Notes: generated from the letters alone by a model not told the origin. Positions 34,107 through 43,742 are shown, numbered from the stretch's first letter. The stretch: 64,000 nt of DNA from Devosia riboflavina (GCF_000743575.1 NZ_JQGC01000027.1:1-64000); one strand, 5' to 3'. A program made the numbers and translations.

Positions 34107-36581
34107 TCAGAAGGTCTCCGCCAGATTGCGCACGGAGAGCGAGGCGGAGAGATCGGAAGCGGTGACCGCTGCGCCGTGGCGCGGAATGAAGGTCAGTTCC
34201 ACGGGGCGGCCGGGCAGAAGGGTGACCGCATTGTCGGAGAAATAGCCGGGCACATTGACCGAGGCCGTGGCGAAGAAGGCGGGCTTGTCGCTTGAGAGCG
34301 TCAAGACGGCTTGGCCATCCCGATCCGACCAGGAGGAGGAGATGGTGGGCTGCACCAGCTCGTAGGCCTTGTAGGGTTTGGGGAAATAGTCGTTTTCGCC
34401 GAGGATCGCGCCGGATGCATCCTTCCAGACGAAGAACAGGAATTCGTCGTCAGTGAGGTCGGCGGCGGCGATAGTCGTGACGCTAATGGCGGCGTCGGCA
34501 CTGATGGCGCTGTTGCCGGAGAAGAAAGCACGGCTTTCGCCGGTGACTTTTGCGGCAGTGACTTCGAGCGCGATCGAGATCGGGCGGCCGGTATCGTTGA
34601 TGGCGCGGAGGGCGATTTCGGAGCCGTCGGCGTTCGGCACGGCCACGACGTTGACGAGGCGGAAGAAGCGTCTGGCCATGTGGTGCATCAGCTTCCACTG
34701 CCCGCCGTAATCCAGGCTCGACCAGCTCGCCACCGGCCAGATGTCGTTGATCTGCCAGTAGAGCGTGCCCATGCAGCGCGGCTTGGTGGAGCGCCAGTAT
34801 TCGATGGCGGTCTTGATGGCGAGGCCTTGCTGGATCTGGGACAGGAAGACCATCTGATCGAAATCGCGCGGGAAGCGGAAATAGCGCGTCATCGTCTCGA
34901 TGATGCGGGCATTGCCGCCATTGTTGCGCTGGTGGTTTTCCATGACCGGCGAGGACGGATTGCGGTCCTGTTCCTCGGCGAAGGTCTCGATGACGTTCAT
35001 GGAGGTGAAGGACTGGAAACCGAATTCGGAGGCGAAGCGCGGATTGACGGTGCGGTAGGCGTCAAAGCTCTTGGCCGAGTGCCAGACGTCCCAATAGTGG
35101 AGGTCGCCGCGGGTGTCGGAGTGCCAGCCGTCGGAGAAATCCATGTAGCCCAGCGAGGGCGAAGACGGCCAGAAGCGGCGGGACGGGTCTTCGTCCTCGA
35201 CGATCCGGTGCAGCATGGAATTGAGCCGGTCGTAATTGGCGATGTAGCGCTCTTTTTCAGCGCGGGTTTCGGGATACCAATTGAGCGAACCGATCACCTC
35301 GTTGTCGCCGCACCAGAGGGCGATGGAAGCATGATGGCTGAGGCGGCGGACCTGCTGGGTGATTTCGGTTTCGACCGAGGCTAAGAAGTCGCGGTCGGAC
35401 GGGTAGCTCATGCAGGAGAACATGAAATCGTGCCAGAGCAGGATGCCGAGCTCGTCGCAAAGCTCGTAGAAGTAGTCCGGCTCATACTGACCACCGCCCC
35501 AGATGCGGAGCATGTTCATGTTGGCGGCTTTGGCGCTCTCCAGGAGGTCGCGAATGACCGCCGGAGTGATGCGCGAGGGAATGGCGTCGGCCGGAATCCA
35601 GTTGGCGCCCATCATGGTGATGTCGCGGCCATTGATGCGACACTTGAAGGTGTGGTCGATCTCGTCCTTCTCGATGATCCACTCCAGCTTGCGGAGACCG
35701 ATCTTGCGGGTCGTGACTTCGCCTTCAAGGTTGGTGGTCAGCTCGTAGAGCGGCTGGGCGCCCTGCCCGGCTGGCCACCAGATCTTGGGGTTCTGGATCG
35801 TCACGTTGTGCGTGAAGACGTTTTCGCCCTTCTGGACCACAACCTTGTCGGTGATGATCTGGCCGTCGATCCTGTGTTCAAGTTCAGCCTCGCCATGGGC
35901 GAAGGCGAAGACGCGCGTCTTGATCGAGAGTTCGACCGTGTTGGCGCCATGGGTCTGCTCGACTTCGACGCTATCCTGGCGGGCGAGGCGCGATTTGCGA
36001 AGGCTCATCGTGCCATAGACGCCGACGGGCATGGTGCAGATGCCCCAATCCCAACCCGCATGGCAGGCCGCCTTGCGGATGAAGTTCATGTGGATGCCCT
36101 TCAGGCCATTGGTCTGGTAATTGTAGGTGAAGGGGATCGGGAAGGGGTGCGCGTCGGAGCGGGCCTTGGCGACGTCGGGCGCCACGCCGAACTCGATGCG
36201 CAGGCTGTTCTCGCCCTGATGCACCTTGCCGGTGACGTCGATGTCGTGGCGGACGAAGCTGTTGTCGGTGCGGGCGACGACTTCGCCATTGAGGAGGATG
36301 GTCGCGATGCAGTCGACTTCCGAGAGAGTCAGCGTCAGGTAGCCGTTGATATCGGCGCCGGAAGCGTCGAAGCGGCGCTCGACATGCCATTCCGTCTCGC
36401 CGACCCACATGACGACCTTTTCGTTCTCGCCGAAATAGGGATCGGGGATGAGATCGGCGGCGAGGAGCGCGCCATGGACGTCGCCCGGCAGGGTGATCGC
36501 GGTCGTGATATCGCGCGACGGGGCGGTGAGGCCATAGGCGCCGCTGAGATCAAGCGCGGTGTTGAAGCTTGGAATAGTCAA
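34107..36581 (-). CDS. Beta-mannosidase (glycoside hydrolase family 2)
   Basis: 824-residue GH2 enzyme. An N-terminal sugar-binding domain (about 1-190, with VWVGETEWHVERRF and NGLKGIHMNFIRKAACHAGWDWG) is followed by the Ig-like middle domain and a TIM barrel with acid/base E428 in CGDNEV and nucleophile E519 in ASEFGFQS. LPGDVHGAL at the start and the WDWG signature favour beta-mannosidase over beta-galactosidase. No signal peptide, so it acts in the cytosol on imported mannosides. A perfect LacI-type palindrome lies 53-68 bp upstream of the start. No transporter or regulator is adjacent. Confidence 0.9.
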   Translation of the reverse strand: MTIPSFNTALDLSGAYGLTAPSRDITTAITLPGDVHGALLAADLIPDPYFGENEKVVMWVGETEWHVERRFDASGADINGYLTLTLSEVDCIATILLNGEVVARTDNSFVRHDIDVTGKVHQGENSLRIEFGVAPDVAKARSDAHPFPIPFTYNYQTNGLKGIHMNFIRKAACHAGWDWGICTMPVGVYGTMSLRKSRLARQDSVEVEQTHGANTVELSIKTRVFAFAHGEAELEHRIDGQIITDKVVVQKGENVFTHNVTIQNPKIWWPAGQGAQPLYELTTNLEGEVTTRKIGLRKLEWIIEKDEIDHTFKCRINGRDITMMGANWIPADAIPSRITPAVIRDLLESAKAANMNMLRIWGGGQYEPDYFYELCDELGILLWHDFMFSCMSYPSDRDFLASVETEITQQVRRLSHHASIALWCGDNEVIGSLNWYPETRAEKERYIANYDRLNSMLHRIVEDEDPSRRFWPSSPSLGYMDFSDGWHSDTRGDLHYWDVWHSAKSFDAYRTVNPRFASEFGFQSFTSMNVIETFAEEQDRNPSSPVMENHQRNNGGNARIIETMTRYFRFPRDFDQMVFLSQIQQGLAIKTAIEYWRSTKPRCMGTLYWQINDIWPVASWSSLDYGGQWKLMHHMARRFFRLVNVVAVPNADGSEIALRAINDTGRPISIALEVTAAKVTGESRAFFSGNSAISADAAISVTTIAAADLTDDEFLFFVWKDASGAILGENDYFPKPYKAYELVQPTISSSWSDRDGQAVLTLSSDKPAFFATASVNVPGYFSDNAVTLLPGRPVELTFIPRHGAAVTASDLSASLSVRNLAETF

Positions 36582-36633
36582 GTCGTCCTCCTGCCAGCCG
36601 CGGCCGGCACCTCTGGCAGTCGCAAATCAACTA

Positions 36634-36649
36634 CCGAAATCGATTTCGG
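36634..36649. promoter_or_regulatory. LacI/GalR-type operator
   Basis: Perfect 16-bp palindrome CCGAAATCGATTTCGG with the central CG step typical of LacI-family operators, 53 bp upstream of the beta-mannosidase start. The cognate regulator is not in the window. Confidence 0.6.
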
Positions 36650-36818
36650 AGGCGTTTGTAGCGGGAAGCGCGTCGCCTTCCAATGGGCCAAAAAGGGTTT
36701 TTTGCGGCCTGTTGCATCGTTGCGAATGCCAAATTTGCTGCTTGAGGGCTCTGCTGACGTAGATTTACTGATCTATTAGGAAATCTAGGCTTAGGCTTGT
36801 CATACAAAGGGCAGTGCC

Positions 36819-38801
36819 ATGTCAGTATTCCGGCGCCTGGGCCGTGTCATTTTTGAATCTCCGGGGTCGGCAGAACTGTCGCTGGCCCAATGGCACGCAC
36901 TTAGGCGCCAGGTGCCGCTGATGTACGCCATGTTGCTGGCCAATATGGTCATCCTGGCGGCGACGCACTTTTCGAGCGCACCAAAATTCCTGACGATCCT
37001 GGTTCCCTGCGTGATGATCGCGCTTTGCGCGACGCGGGTGCTGCGCTGGGTGGGCAGCGACAGCGCGACAATCACGCCGGAGCGAGCCAACCGCGACATC
37101 AGGGCCATGGTGATCCTCGGTCCGCTCATCGCCATCGGCTTTGCCGGCTGGGCATTGAGCCTTTACCCCTATGGCAGCCCGCCGCAGCAGGCGCACATTG
37201 CCTTCTTCATGGCGATCACCACCATCGGCTGCATGTTCTGCCTGCTCAATGTGCGCAAGGCGGCCGTGGCGATCAGCGCCTGCGTCCTCATTCCTTTCAC
37301 GGGCTTCTTTGTTCTGACCGGACAGCCGGTCTTCATTGCCATTGCGCTTAACATGGTCGTGGTGACGGTGGTGCTCACCACCATTCTTCTCGACAATTAT
37401 CGCGACTTTACCGGGCTCGTCGCCTCGCGCCAGGAAATGGCGCGCCGGCAAGAGCAGACACAGCAACTGCTCGACGAAAACCACCGCCTCGCCTGGCTCG
37501 ACAGCCTGACGGGCGTGCCCAATCGTCGCTCGTTCCAGAAGGAACTGGCGCGGGCGCTGGAGGAAGCAAAGGCGGACGGCAAGACCATCGCCGTAGCGCG
37601 GCTCAACCTCGATCGCTTCAAGGCGGTCAACGAGGTGTTCGGGCAGATTGCCGGCGACCGGGTCTTGATCGAGGTGGCACAGCGGATCGATGTCCATCGC
37701 CCGTTTTCGTCCTTTCTCGCCCGCCTCGACAGCGACAATTTTGCGCTGATCCTGACGGAGAATTCCTCGGGACCGAGCCTCGAAAAGCTCGGCCAGCGGC
37801 TTTGCGAGGCCATTGCGCGGCCGATCAAGCTGCCGCTGGGCACAACGCATGTCACCGCTTCCATCGGCTTTGCCGCATCGGGACCCGAGGACACGCTGGA
37901 AACGCTGTTCGACCATGCCGACTATGCAGGCCTGCTTGCCAAGCGGGACGCGCGCGGCGGCACCATGGTCTTTTCCGCCATCGATGCGCATGACCTCAGG
38001 CAGATCCGGCGCATGGAGCATCTGCTGCATACGGCCGATCTCGACGAAGAGATCTATATCCTGCTGCAGCCGCAATTCGACATCGCCATCGGCGAGACGA
38101 CGGGTTTTGAAGTCCTGGCGCGCTGGCGCAGTCCGGTCCTCGGGGAAATATCGCCTGCCGAGTTCATTCCCATGGCCGAACGCATGGGCCTGATCGGGCG
38201 GATCACCCAGGTCGTGTTGCGCAAGGCCCTGGCGATCAGCGAGAAACTGCCGCGGCGCATGCGCCTTTCGGTCAATCTATCGGCCAATGACATCGGCTCG
38301 CCTGCCGCCATCGACGCCGTCATCGCCCAGGTCGAGGCGGCGCCGCGTCCGAGCCGGGTCGATTTCGAAATCACCGAAACCGCCATCATGCGCGATCTCG
38401 ACCACGCCAAGGAGGCGCTATCGCGCCTGCTCGGGCTTGGCGCGCGGATTGCGCTCGACGATTTCGGCACCGGGCATTCGAGCCTCACCCATGTGCAGCG
38501 ATTGCCGCTGCATCGCATCAAGATCGATCGCAGCTTTGTGGCCGAAGTGACGAGCGATCCGACGAGCCGCGCCATCGTCAAGACCATGGTCGATCTCTGC
38601 CGGAACCTGGGCATGTCCTGCGTTTTCGAGGGCATCGAGACCGAGGCGCAGCTTGAAGCGCTTGCCGGGCTCGGTGGCACGGTCATGCAGGGCTATCTCT
38701 TCGGGCGGCCGATGCTGCCGGACCAGGCGCTGGCTCATGCCGAGCAAAGCGATGCGGGTTGGCGCCCGGAACACAGCCAGCGCTTTGGCGCGGTAAGCTG
38801 A
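36819..38801 (+). CDS. Membrane GGDEF/EAL protein with degenerate GGDEF site
   Basis: 660 residues. About six membrane helices (32-52, 56-75, 97-117, 125-145, 148-166, 170-190), a GGDEF-like domain (about 225-385) and an EAL domain (about 400-645). The signature GGDEF reads DSDNF (304-308), so cyclase activity is unlikely. The EAL domain is complete: E431-V-L433-x-R, NLSAND, FEITETAI, DDFGTGHSSL, KIDRSFV and EGIET, so c-di-GMP phosphodiesterase activity is probable. The degenerate GGDEF may bind GTP as a regulatory site. Divergent from the beta-mannosidase gene. Confidence 0.92.
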   Translation: MSVFRRLGRVIFESPGSAELSLAQWHALRRQVPLMYAMLLANMVILAATHFSSAPKFLTILVPCVMIALCATRVLRWVGSDSATITPERANRDIRAMVILGPLIAIGFAGWALSLYPYGSPPQQAHIAFFMAITTIGCMFCLLNVRKAAVAISACVLIPFTGFFVLTGQPVFIAIALNMVVVTVVLTTILLDNYRDFTGLVASRQEMARRQEQTQQLLDENHRLAWLDSLTGVPNRRSFQKELARALEEAKADGKTIAVARLNLDRFKAVNEVFGQIAGDRVLIEVAQRIDVHRPFSSFLARLDSDNFALILTENSSGPSLEKLGQRLCEAIARPIKLPLGTTHVTASIGFAASGPEDTLETLFDHADYAGLLAKRDARGGTMVFSAIDAHDLRQIRRMEHLLHTADLDEEIYILLQPQFDIAIGETTGFEVLARWRSPVLGEISPAEFIPMAERMGLIGRITQVVLRKALAISEKLPRRMRLSVNLSANDIGSPAAIDAVIAQVEAAPRPSRVDFEITETAIMRDLDHAKEALSRLLGLGARIALDDFGTGHSSLTHVQRLPLHRIKIDRSFVAEVTSDPTSRAIVKTMVDLCRNLGMSCVFEGIETEAQLEALAGLGGTVMQGYLFGRPMLPDQALAHAEQSDAGWRPEHSQRFGAVS

Positions 38802-38903
38802 CACCGGCAACGATTCTTCGCCCGCGCCTGTCGAAATCCGGCCCATTGCTTCGTCGTCAAAGCGAACGGACATTATCGGGTCCAGGGAACAAGGCAGGGC
38901 AAA

Positions 38904-39275
38904 ATGATCAGGACAGGTTGGGTATTGAGCGCGCTGGTGACGCTCTTTCTTCTGGGCGCTTCGGCGGCGCCGAAACTCATCAATTCACCGCTGGCGCTGG
39001 AACCCCTCGAAGTGGTGGGCTGGCCGGCAAAATATCTTCTGCTGATCGGGATCATCGAGGTTGTGGTCGCCGTGCTCTATATCATTCCGCGCACGGCGCT
39101 GCTGGGCGCGGTGCTGATGACGGCATTGCTCGGGGCGGCGCTGGCGGCGAACCTGCGGGTCGACAATCCGCTTTTCAGCCATACGCTGTTCAGCATCTAT
39201 CTCGGCACTTTCGCCTGGGTGGCGCTGTGGCTGCGTGAGCCGAAGCTGCGAGGAAGGTTTCCGATCGTGCGCTAG
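38904..39275 (+). CDS. DoxX-family membrane protein
   Basis: 123 residues with four membrane helices (about 5-22, 43-62, 66-85, 92-112) and the DoxX-like loop SAAPKLINSPLALEPLEVVGWP between the first two. Function is unknown; DoxX proteins are associated with redox or thiosulfate metabolism in other organisms. Monocistronic and followed by a bidirectional terminator. Confidence 0.82.
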   Translation: MIRTGWVLSALVTLFLLGASAAPKLINSPLALEPLEVVGWPAKYLLLIGIIEVVVAVLYIIPRTALLGAVLMTALLGAALAANLRVDNPLFSHTLFSIYLGTFAWVALWLREPKLRGRFPIVR

Positions 39276-39348
39276 CTCAAAAGTGGTCCCCCGTCGGCGG
39301 CGAGATGGATTCCCGGCAATGACGACGGTGGGGTATCCAAGACGAAGA

Positions 39349-39375
39349 AGGCCCGGTCGATTAACCGGGCCTTTT
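39349..39375 (+). terminator. Bidirectional terminator between DoxX and the ABC genes
   Basis: Stem GGCCCGGT/ACCGGGCC with a six-base loop, TTTTCCTT on the plus strand and TTCTTCG on the minus strand, between two convergent genes. Confidence 0.85.
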
Positions 39376-39377
39376 CC

Positions 39378-41234
39378 TTATTGCGCCGCTTCCAGGTCGA
39401 GGAAACCGCCGGACTGGCGTTCCCAGAGCATGGCGTAGTGGCCGCCGGAGGCGAGGAGTTGGGCGTGGGTGCCCTCTTCCACAATCCGGCCCTTCTCTAG
39501 CACCACGAGCCGGTCCATGGCCGCGATGGTCGAAAGGCGGTGGGCGATGGCGATCACCGTCTTGCCCTGCATGAGCATGGTGAGTTGCTCCTGGATGGCC
39601 GCTTCCACTTCGGAGTCGAGAGCGGAAGTGGCTTCGTCGAGCACCAGGATCGGCGCGTTCTTGAGGAGGACGCGGGCGATGGCGACGCGCTGGCGCTGAC
39701 CGCCGGAGAGCTTTACGCCGCGTTCGCCCACATGGGCATCATAGGCCTTGCGGCCCTGCGGATCGGAAAGACCCATGATGACATCGTGGACATTGGCCTG
39801 TTCGGCCGCCCGCATCATTTCCTCGTCGGTCGCCGACTGGCGGCCATATTTGAGGTTTTCGCGGACGGAGCGATGCAGCAGGGACGTATCCTGGCTGACA
39901 AGGCCAATGGCGGCGCGGAGGCTTTCCTGGGTCACCGAGCGAACGTCGTGCCCGTCGATCCGGATGGAACCGTCCTGCACGTCGAACATGCGCAGGGCAA
40001 GGTTGACCAGGGTCGACTTGCCCGAGCCAGAGCGGCCGACGAGGCCGATCTTCTCGCCGGGCTTCACCGCAAGGCTGAACTCGTCGATGACCGAGCCTTC
40101 TTTGCCGCGCCAGTAGTTGAAGCTGACATTGTCATAGGTCAGCTCGCCCTTGGTGACGGCGAGAGGCTTGGCTTCCGGAGCGTCCAGCATGGTCAAGGGC
40201 TGGGCGATGGTGTCCATCGAGTCCCGCGTCGTGCCGATCTGGCGGAAGATGTTGGAGCCGATTTCGAGGATCCAGCCGCTCATGTTCATGATCTGCAAGG
40301 CGAAGGGAATGGCCGTGGCCACCGCCGCGGCGGTGAGCGTGCCATTGTTCCAGCCGGAGAGGGCAAGCCAGGTGACCGAGACTACGAGGCCCGCGTTCAG
40401 CAGGAAGAGGATCGACCACATATAGGTGAAGACCCGCATGAGCTTGCGGAAGCTGATGGCGTGATCGAGCACGCTATCGGCCACGTACTTGTCCTCGTGC
40501 TCGCCCGAAGCAAAGGTCTTCAGTGTCTGGATATTGGTGTAGCTGTCGACGATGCGACCGGTCATCACCGATTTGCTCTCCGAAAGCTCCTCGGAATAGC
40601 GGGCGATAAGCGGCATGGTGATCGAGAAGAGCACCGCATAGAGCAGCAGCCAGACACCAATCGGCACCAGCAGCACCGGGTCGAGCTGGGCCAGGACGAC
40701 GATGGCCACGACGACGAAGACCAGGGCGTACCAGGCCGCGTCGATGGTGAGGTTGACGCCGATTTCGATGGCTTCACCGGCCTGAATGACCTTGTTGGCG
40801 ATGCGGCCGGCAAAGTCGTTCTGGAAGAAGGTCCAGCTTTGCCGGATGACGTGCCAATGGCTTTGCCAGCGGACGATGTCGACGAGATTGGGGACGATGC
40901 CGTGATTGCGCACCAGCGTGTCGAGCACGAAGGTCAGCGGCCGGACGAGAACCACGACGAAGATCATCCAAAGGAAGGTCTGGCCGTGAAGATCGAAGAT
41001 CTCGCCGGGATTTGTGGTCGCCAGCATGCCCACCACCATGCCGACGAAAACCGGCATCAGCGCATCGGCGATGGAGCCGATCGCGACGAGGCCGATGCGG
41101 ATGGCAAAGGCGGCTTTGAACTGGGCGACGAAGTAGGTGACGAAGGCCCGGAGCCCCATGGGCGGCTGGCGATTTTTGGCCAGCGCGACGGGCGAATAGA
41201 GATTGTCGAAGAAGTCGATGACGCGGTTGAACAT
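39378..41234 (-). CDS. ABC exporter half-transporter (permease-ATPase fusion) 1
   Basis: 618 residues: six-helix type I exporter domain (about 35-340) and an ATPase domain with Walker A GRSGSGKST, Q-loop SQDTSLLH, LSGGQ in KLSGGQRQR, Walker B ILVLDEATSALD and H-loop AIAHRLS, so catalytically complete. Related to MsbA/multidrug exporters; substrate unknown. It follows the second ABC gene on the same strand after a 339-bp gap that contains the mosaic repeat. The two are paralogous (shared GRIVDSYTNI, AYDAHVGERGVKLSGGQ and CTVIAIAHRLSTI-like blocks), suggesting a heterodimer, although both ATP sites look functional. Confidence 0.9.
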   Translation of the reverse strand: MFNRVIDFFDNLYSPVALAKNRQPPMGLRAFVTYFVAQFKAAFAIRIGLVAIGSIADALMPVFVGMVVGMLATTNPGEIFDLHGQTFLWMIFVVVLVRPLTFVLDTLVRNHGIVPNLVDIVRWQSHWHVIRQSWTFFQNDFAGRIANKVIQAGEAIEIGVNLTIDAAWYALVFVVVAIVVLAQLDPVLLVPIGVWLLLYAVLFSITMPLIARYSEELSESKSVMTGRIVDSYTNIQTLKTFASGEHEDKYVADSVLDHAISFRKLMRVFTYMWSILFLLNAGLVVSVTWLALSGWNNGTLTAAAVATAIPFALQIMNMSGWILEIGSNIFRQIGTTRDSMDTIAQPLTMLDAPEAKPLAVTKGELTYDNVSFNYWRGKEGSVIDEFSLAVKPGEKIGLVGRSGSGKSTLVNLALRMFDVQDGSIRIDGHDVRSVTQESLRAAIGLVSQDTSLLHRSVRENLKYGRQSATDEEMMRAAEQANVHDVIMGLSDPQGRKAYDAHVGERGVKLSGGQRQRVAIARVLLKNAPILVLDEATSALDSEVEAAIQEQLTMLMQGKTVIAIAHRLSTIAAMDRLVVLEKGRIVEEGTHAQLLASGGHYAMLWERQSGGFLDLEAAQ

Positions 41235-41408
41235 TTTCTGCTCATTGTCTTGAGCCGCGCCTGAAAGAACCTTTTCAGTCGGTTCGTATCAGGTTCGGTG
41301 CCTATCGGTGGGTTTGGGTTGGCTGGGGGCAAATGCACCGGGCTGATTGCCTTCATGTCGCGTCATAATGATATCTCCCATTTGGGATCTCCTTCGTGTC
41401 TCTGGTTT

Positions 41409-41558
41409 CCTTCTCCCCTTGCGGGAGAAGGTGCCCCGAAGGGGCGGATGAGGGGTCTGCGATCCCTCCATACGACAGGGTGCGGGGATAGAACCCCTCA
41501 CCCTGGAAAATCCGCTGAACGCGGATTTTCCGGTCCCTCTCCCGCAAGGGGCGAGGGG
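41409..41558. repeat. Mosaic palindromic intergenic repeat, copy B
   Basis: Occupies most of the 339-bp spacer between the two ABC genes. Left module 41409-41456 is the reverse complement of the left module of copy A; right module about 41493-41558 is the reverse complement of its right module, with an extra perfect 11-bp hairpin GGAAAATCCGC/GCGGATTTTCC (41505-41515 with 41521-41531). No gene is visible in 41235-41573. Confidence 0.8.
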
Positions 41559-41573
41559 AAGAAAGAGCGGCGC

Positions 41574-43436
41574 TTACTGCGCCGCGTCCTCAACCTGGTC
41601 CATCTCGAGGAACCCGCCCGATTGGCGCGCCCAGAGCTGGGAATAGATGCCGCCCGTGTCGACGAGCTCGGCGTGTGTGCCCTGCTCGACGATCTCACCC
41701 TTATCCAGCACCACCAGACGATCCATCATGGCGATGGTCGAGAGGCGGTGCGCGATGGCGATCACGGTCTTGCCGCGCATCAAAAGCTCGAACTGGCTCT
41801 GAATGGCGGCTTCTACCTCGGAGTCCAATGCGGACGTTGCCTCATCGAGCACCAGAATCGGTGCGTTTTTCAAGAGCACGCGTGCGATGGCGATGCGCTG
41901 GCGCTGACCACCCGAGAGTTTCACGCCGCGTTCGCCCACATGGGCGTCGTAGCCCCTGCGGCCCTTGTAGTCCGAAAGGTCGGCGATGAAATCGTGAGCT
42001 TCTGCCAGCTTGGCGGCTTCGATCATCTCTTCTTCGGTCGCGTCGGGGCGACCGTAGACGATGTTGTCCCGCACCGAACGATGCAGCAGCGAGGTGTCCT
42101 GGGTGACGACGCCGATATTGGCGCGGAGGCTATCCTGCTGGATGGTCGAGATATCGTTGCCATCGACCAGAATGCGGCCGCCCTGCCGATCGTAGAAACG
42201 CAGCAGCAGGTTGACGATGGTCGACTTGCCCGCGCCGGAGCGGCCGACAAGGCCGATCTTTTCGCCCGGGCGGATATCGAGGTTGAGACCCTCGATGACG
42301 CCGGATGACTTGCCATAGTGGAACGAGACATTGTCGAACTTGATGTCGCCTTCGACGCGGCCGATCGGCTTGGCATCGGGCTTGTCGGAAACGACGCGCG
42401 GCAGCGAGATGGAATTGATGCCATCCTTGACCGTGCCGATGTTTTCGAACAGCGAGGACATTTCCCACATGACCCACTGGCTCATGCCCTGGAAGCGCAT
42501 GACGAGGCCGAGCGAGACGGCGAGCGCGCCGGGGCTCATGACGCCCTGCATCCAGAGCCAGATGCCCGTGGCGCCCACCGAAAAGAGCAGCAGGGCGTTC
42601 GACCACAGCACCAGCATGTTGAGCCAGGTGAAGAGCCGCATCTGGCGATAGACGGTGTTCAGAAACTCATCCATGGCCTCGCGGGCATAGGACTCTTCGC
42701 GATTGGAATGGCTGAAGAGTTTTACCGTCGCGATATTGGTGTAGCTGTCGACGATGCGGCCGGTCATCATCGAGCGCGCATCGGCCTGGGCCTGGGAAAT
42801 CTTGCCCATGCGCGGGATGAAATAGACCATCAGCGCGACATAGGCGACGAGCCAGACGAGGAAGGGAATGGCGAGTCGCCAATCCGCCGAGGCTGCGAGG
42901 AAAACGGCGCCGGTAAAGTAGACGACGACATAGACCAGCATGTCGAGGAGCTTCATCACCACTTCGCGCACGGCGAGCGAGGTCTGCATCAGCTTGGCGC
43001 CGATGCGGCCGGCGAACTCGTCCTGGAAATAGCTCATCGACTGGCGGATGAGGTAGCGGTGGGCCATCCACCGGATACGCTGCGGGAAGTTCCCCAGCAG
43101 CGTCTGGTGCATGGTCAGCGTCGAGAGCAGCGCGAAGCCGGGGAGGATGAAAACGATCATCGCGCCCATGAAGGCGAGCTTCCAGCCGTCCGTCTGCAGG
43201 AAGGTCTCGGGATTGGCACCGGCGAGCCAGTTCACCACGTCGCCAATGAAGCTGAAGACGAGGATTTCGCCGATGGCGACGGCCGCGGCGGCAAAAGCCA
43301 TCAGGGCAAGCCACTTCTTGGCGCCATGGCTATAGTGCAGGCAGAAGGCCAAGAGGCCCTTTGGTGGCTCGGTCGGCTCTCCCGCGGGATAAGCGTCCAG
43401 CTGTTTTTCAAACCATTTCAGCACTTGCGTCACCAT
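41574..43436 (-). CDS. ABC exporter half-transporter (permease-ATPase fusion) 2
   Basis: 620 residues, same architecture as the neighbouring copy: six membrane helices (about 40-335), then ATPase domain with GRSGAGKST, TQDTSLLH, KLSGGQRQR, ILVLDEATSALD and AIAHRLS. All catalytic motifs are intact. The N-terminal region differs most from the other copy. Start ATG 43436 has no strong ribosome site; GTG 43433 is an alternative. Probably a pair with the downstream half-transporter, though the 339-bp repeat-filled gap may weaken cotranscription. Confidence 0.9.
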   Translation of the reverse strand: MVTQVLKWFEKQLDAYPAGEPTEPPKGLLAFCLHYSHGAKKWLALMAFAAAAVAIGEILVFSFIGDVVNWLAGANPETFLQTDGWKLAFMGAMIVFILPGFALLSTLTMHQTLLGNFPQRIRWMAHRYLIRQSMSYFQDEFAGRIGAKLMQTSLAVREVVMKLLDMLVYVVVYFTGAVFLAASADWRLAIPFLVWLVAYVALMVYFIPRMGKISQAQADARSMMTGRIVDSYTNIATVKLFSHSNREESYAREAMDEFLNTVYRQMRLFTWLNMLVLWSNALLLFSVGATGIWLWMQGVMSPGALAVSLGLVMRFQGMSQWVMWEMSSLFENIGTVKDGINSISLPRVVSDKPDAKPIGRVEGDIKFDNVSFHYGKSSGVIEGLNLDIRPGEKIGLVGRSGAGKSTIVNLLLRFYDRQGGRILVDGNDISTIQQDSLRANIGVVTQDTSLLHRSVRDNIVYGRPDATEEEMIEAAKLAEAHDFIADLSDYKGRRGYDAHVGERGVKLSGGQRQRIAIARVLLKNAPILVLDEATSALDSEVEAAIQSQFELLMRGKTVIAIAHRLSTIAMMDRLVVLDKGEIVEQGTHAELVDTGGIYSQLWARQSGGFLEMDQVEDAAQ

Positions 43437-43742
43437 ATATATCGTCCGGAAAGGACACCATGGCCGAACGCTAAGTGACGGCTATGACACAGGCCGTCAG
43501 CAGAGGCTGGCGATGGGCGATCCATCCAGGGAAATTTCAAAGACCGCGCTCGATACGTTCCATTGAACGCAGAGGAGCCGCGTGGCGTTTAGCCCAGGCC
43601 TCCTCCCCGATGCCGGTCCCGCGGCATCAAAGAATTGGGCTATGCAGCCAAGAGCGGCGTAGCATACACAAAAGGCTAGAGTCGGCTGTTGCCACTTGGC
43701 CACATTCGAGCGTCAGAAAATAACGTTGCACTGGACCATTTC
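43437..43742. other. Intergenic region between divergent ABC and pepN genes
   Basis: 306 bp without a credible gene. An open frame at 43475-43723 has no recognisable features and overlaps the start region of pepN. A perfect hairpin GATGCCG/CGGCATC (43609-43615 with 43622-43628) is present but has no U-tract. The region presumably holds the two divergent promoters; none could be assigned. Confidence 0.5.

Noticed and set aside
43609..43628. GATGCCG/CGGCATC hairpin considered as a terminator
   Set aside because: No T-run on either strand and it lies between divergent, not ending, genes.
43475..43723. 82-codon plus-strand frame in the ABC/pepN spacer
   Set aside because: No recognisable composition or start site; overlaps the pepN upstream region.
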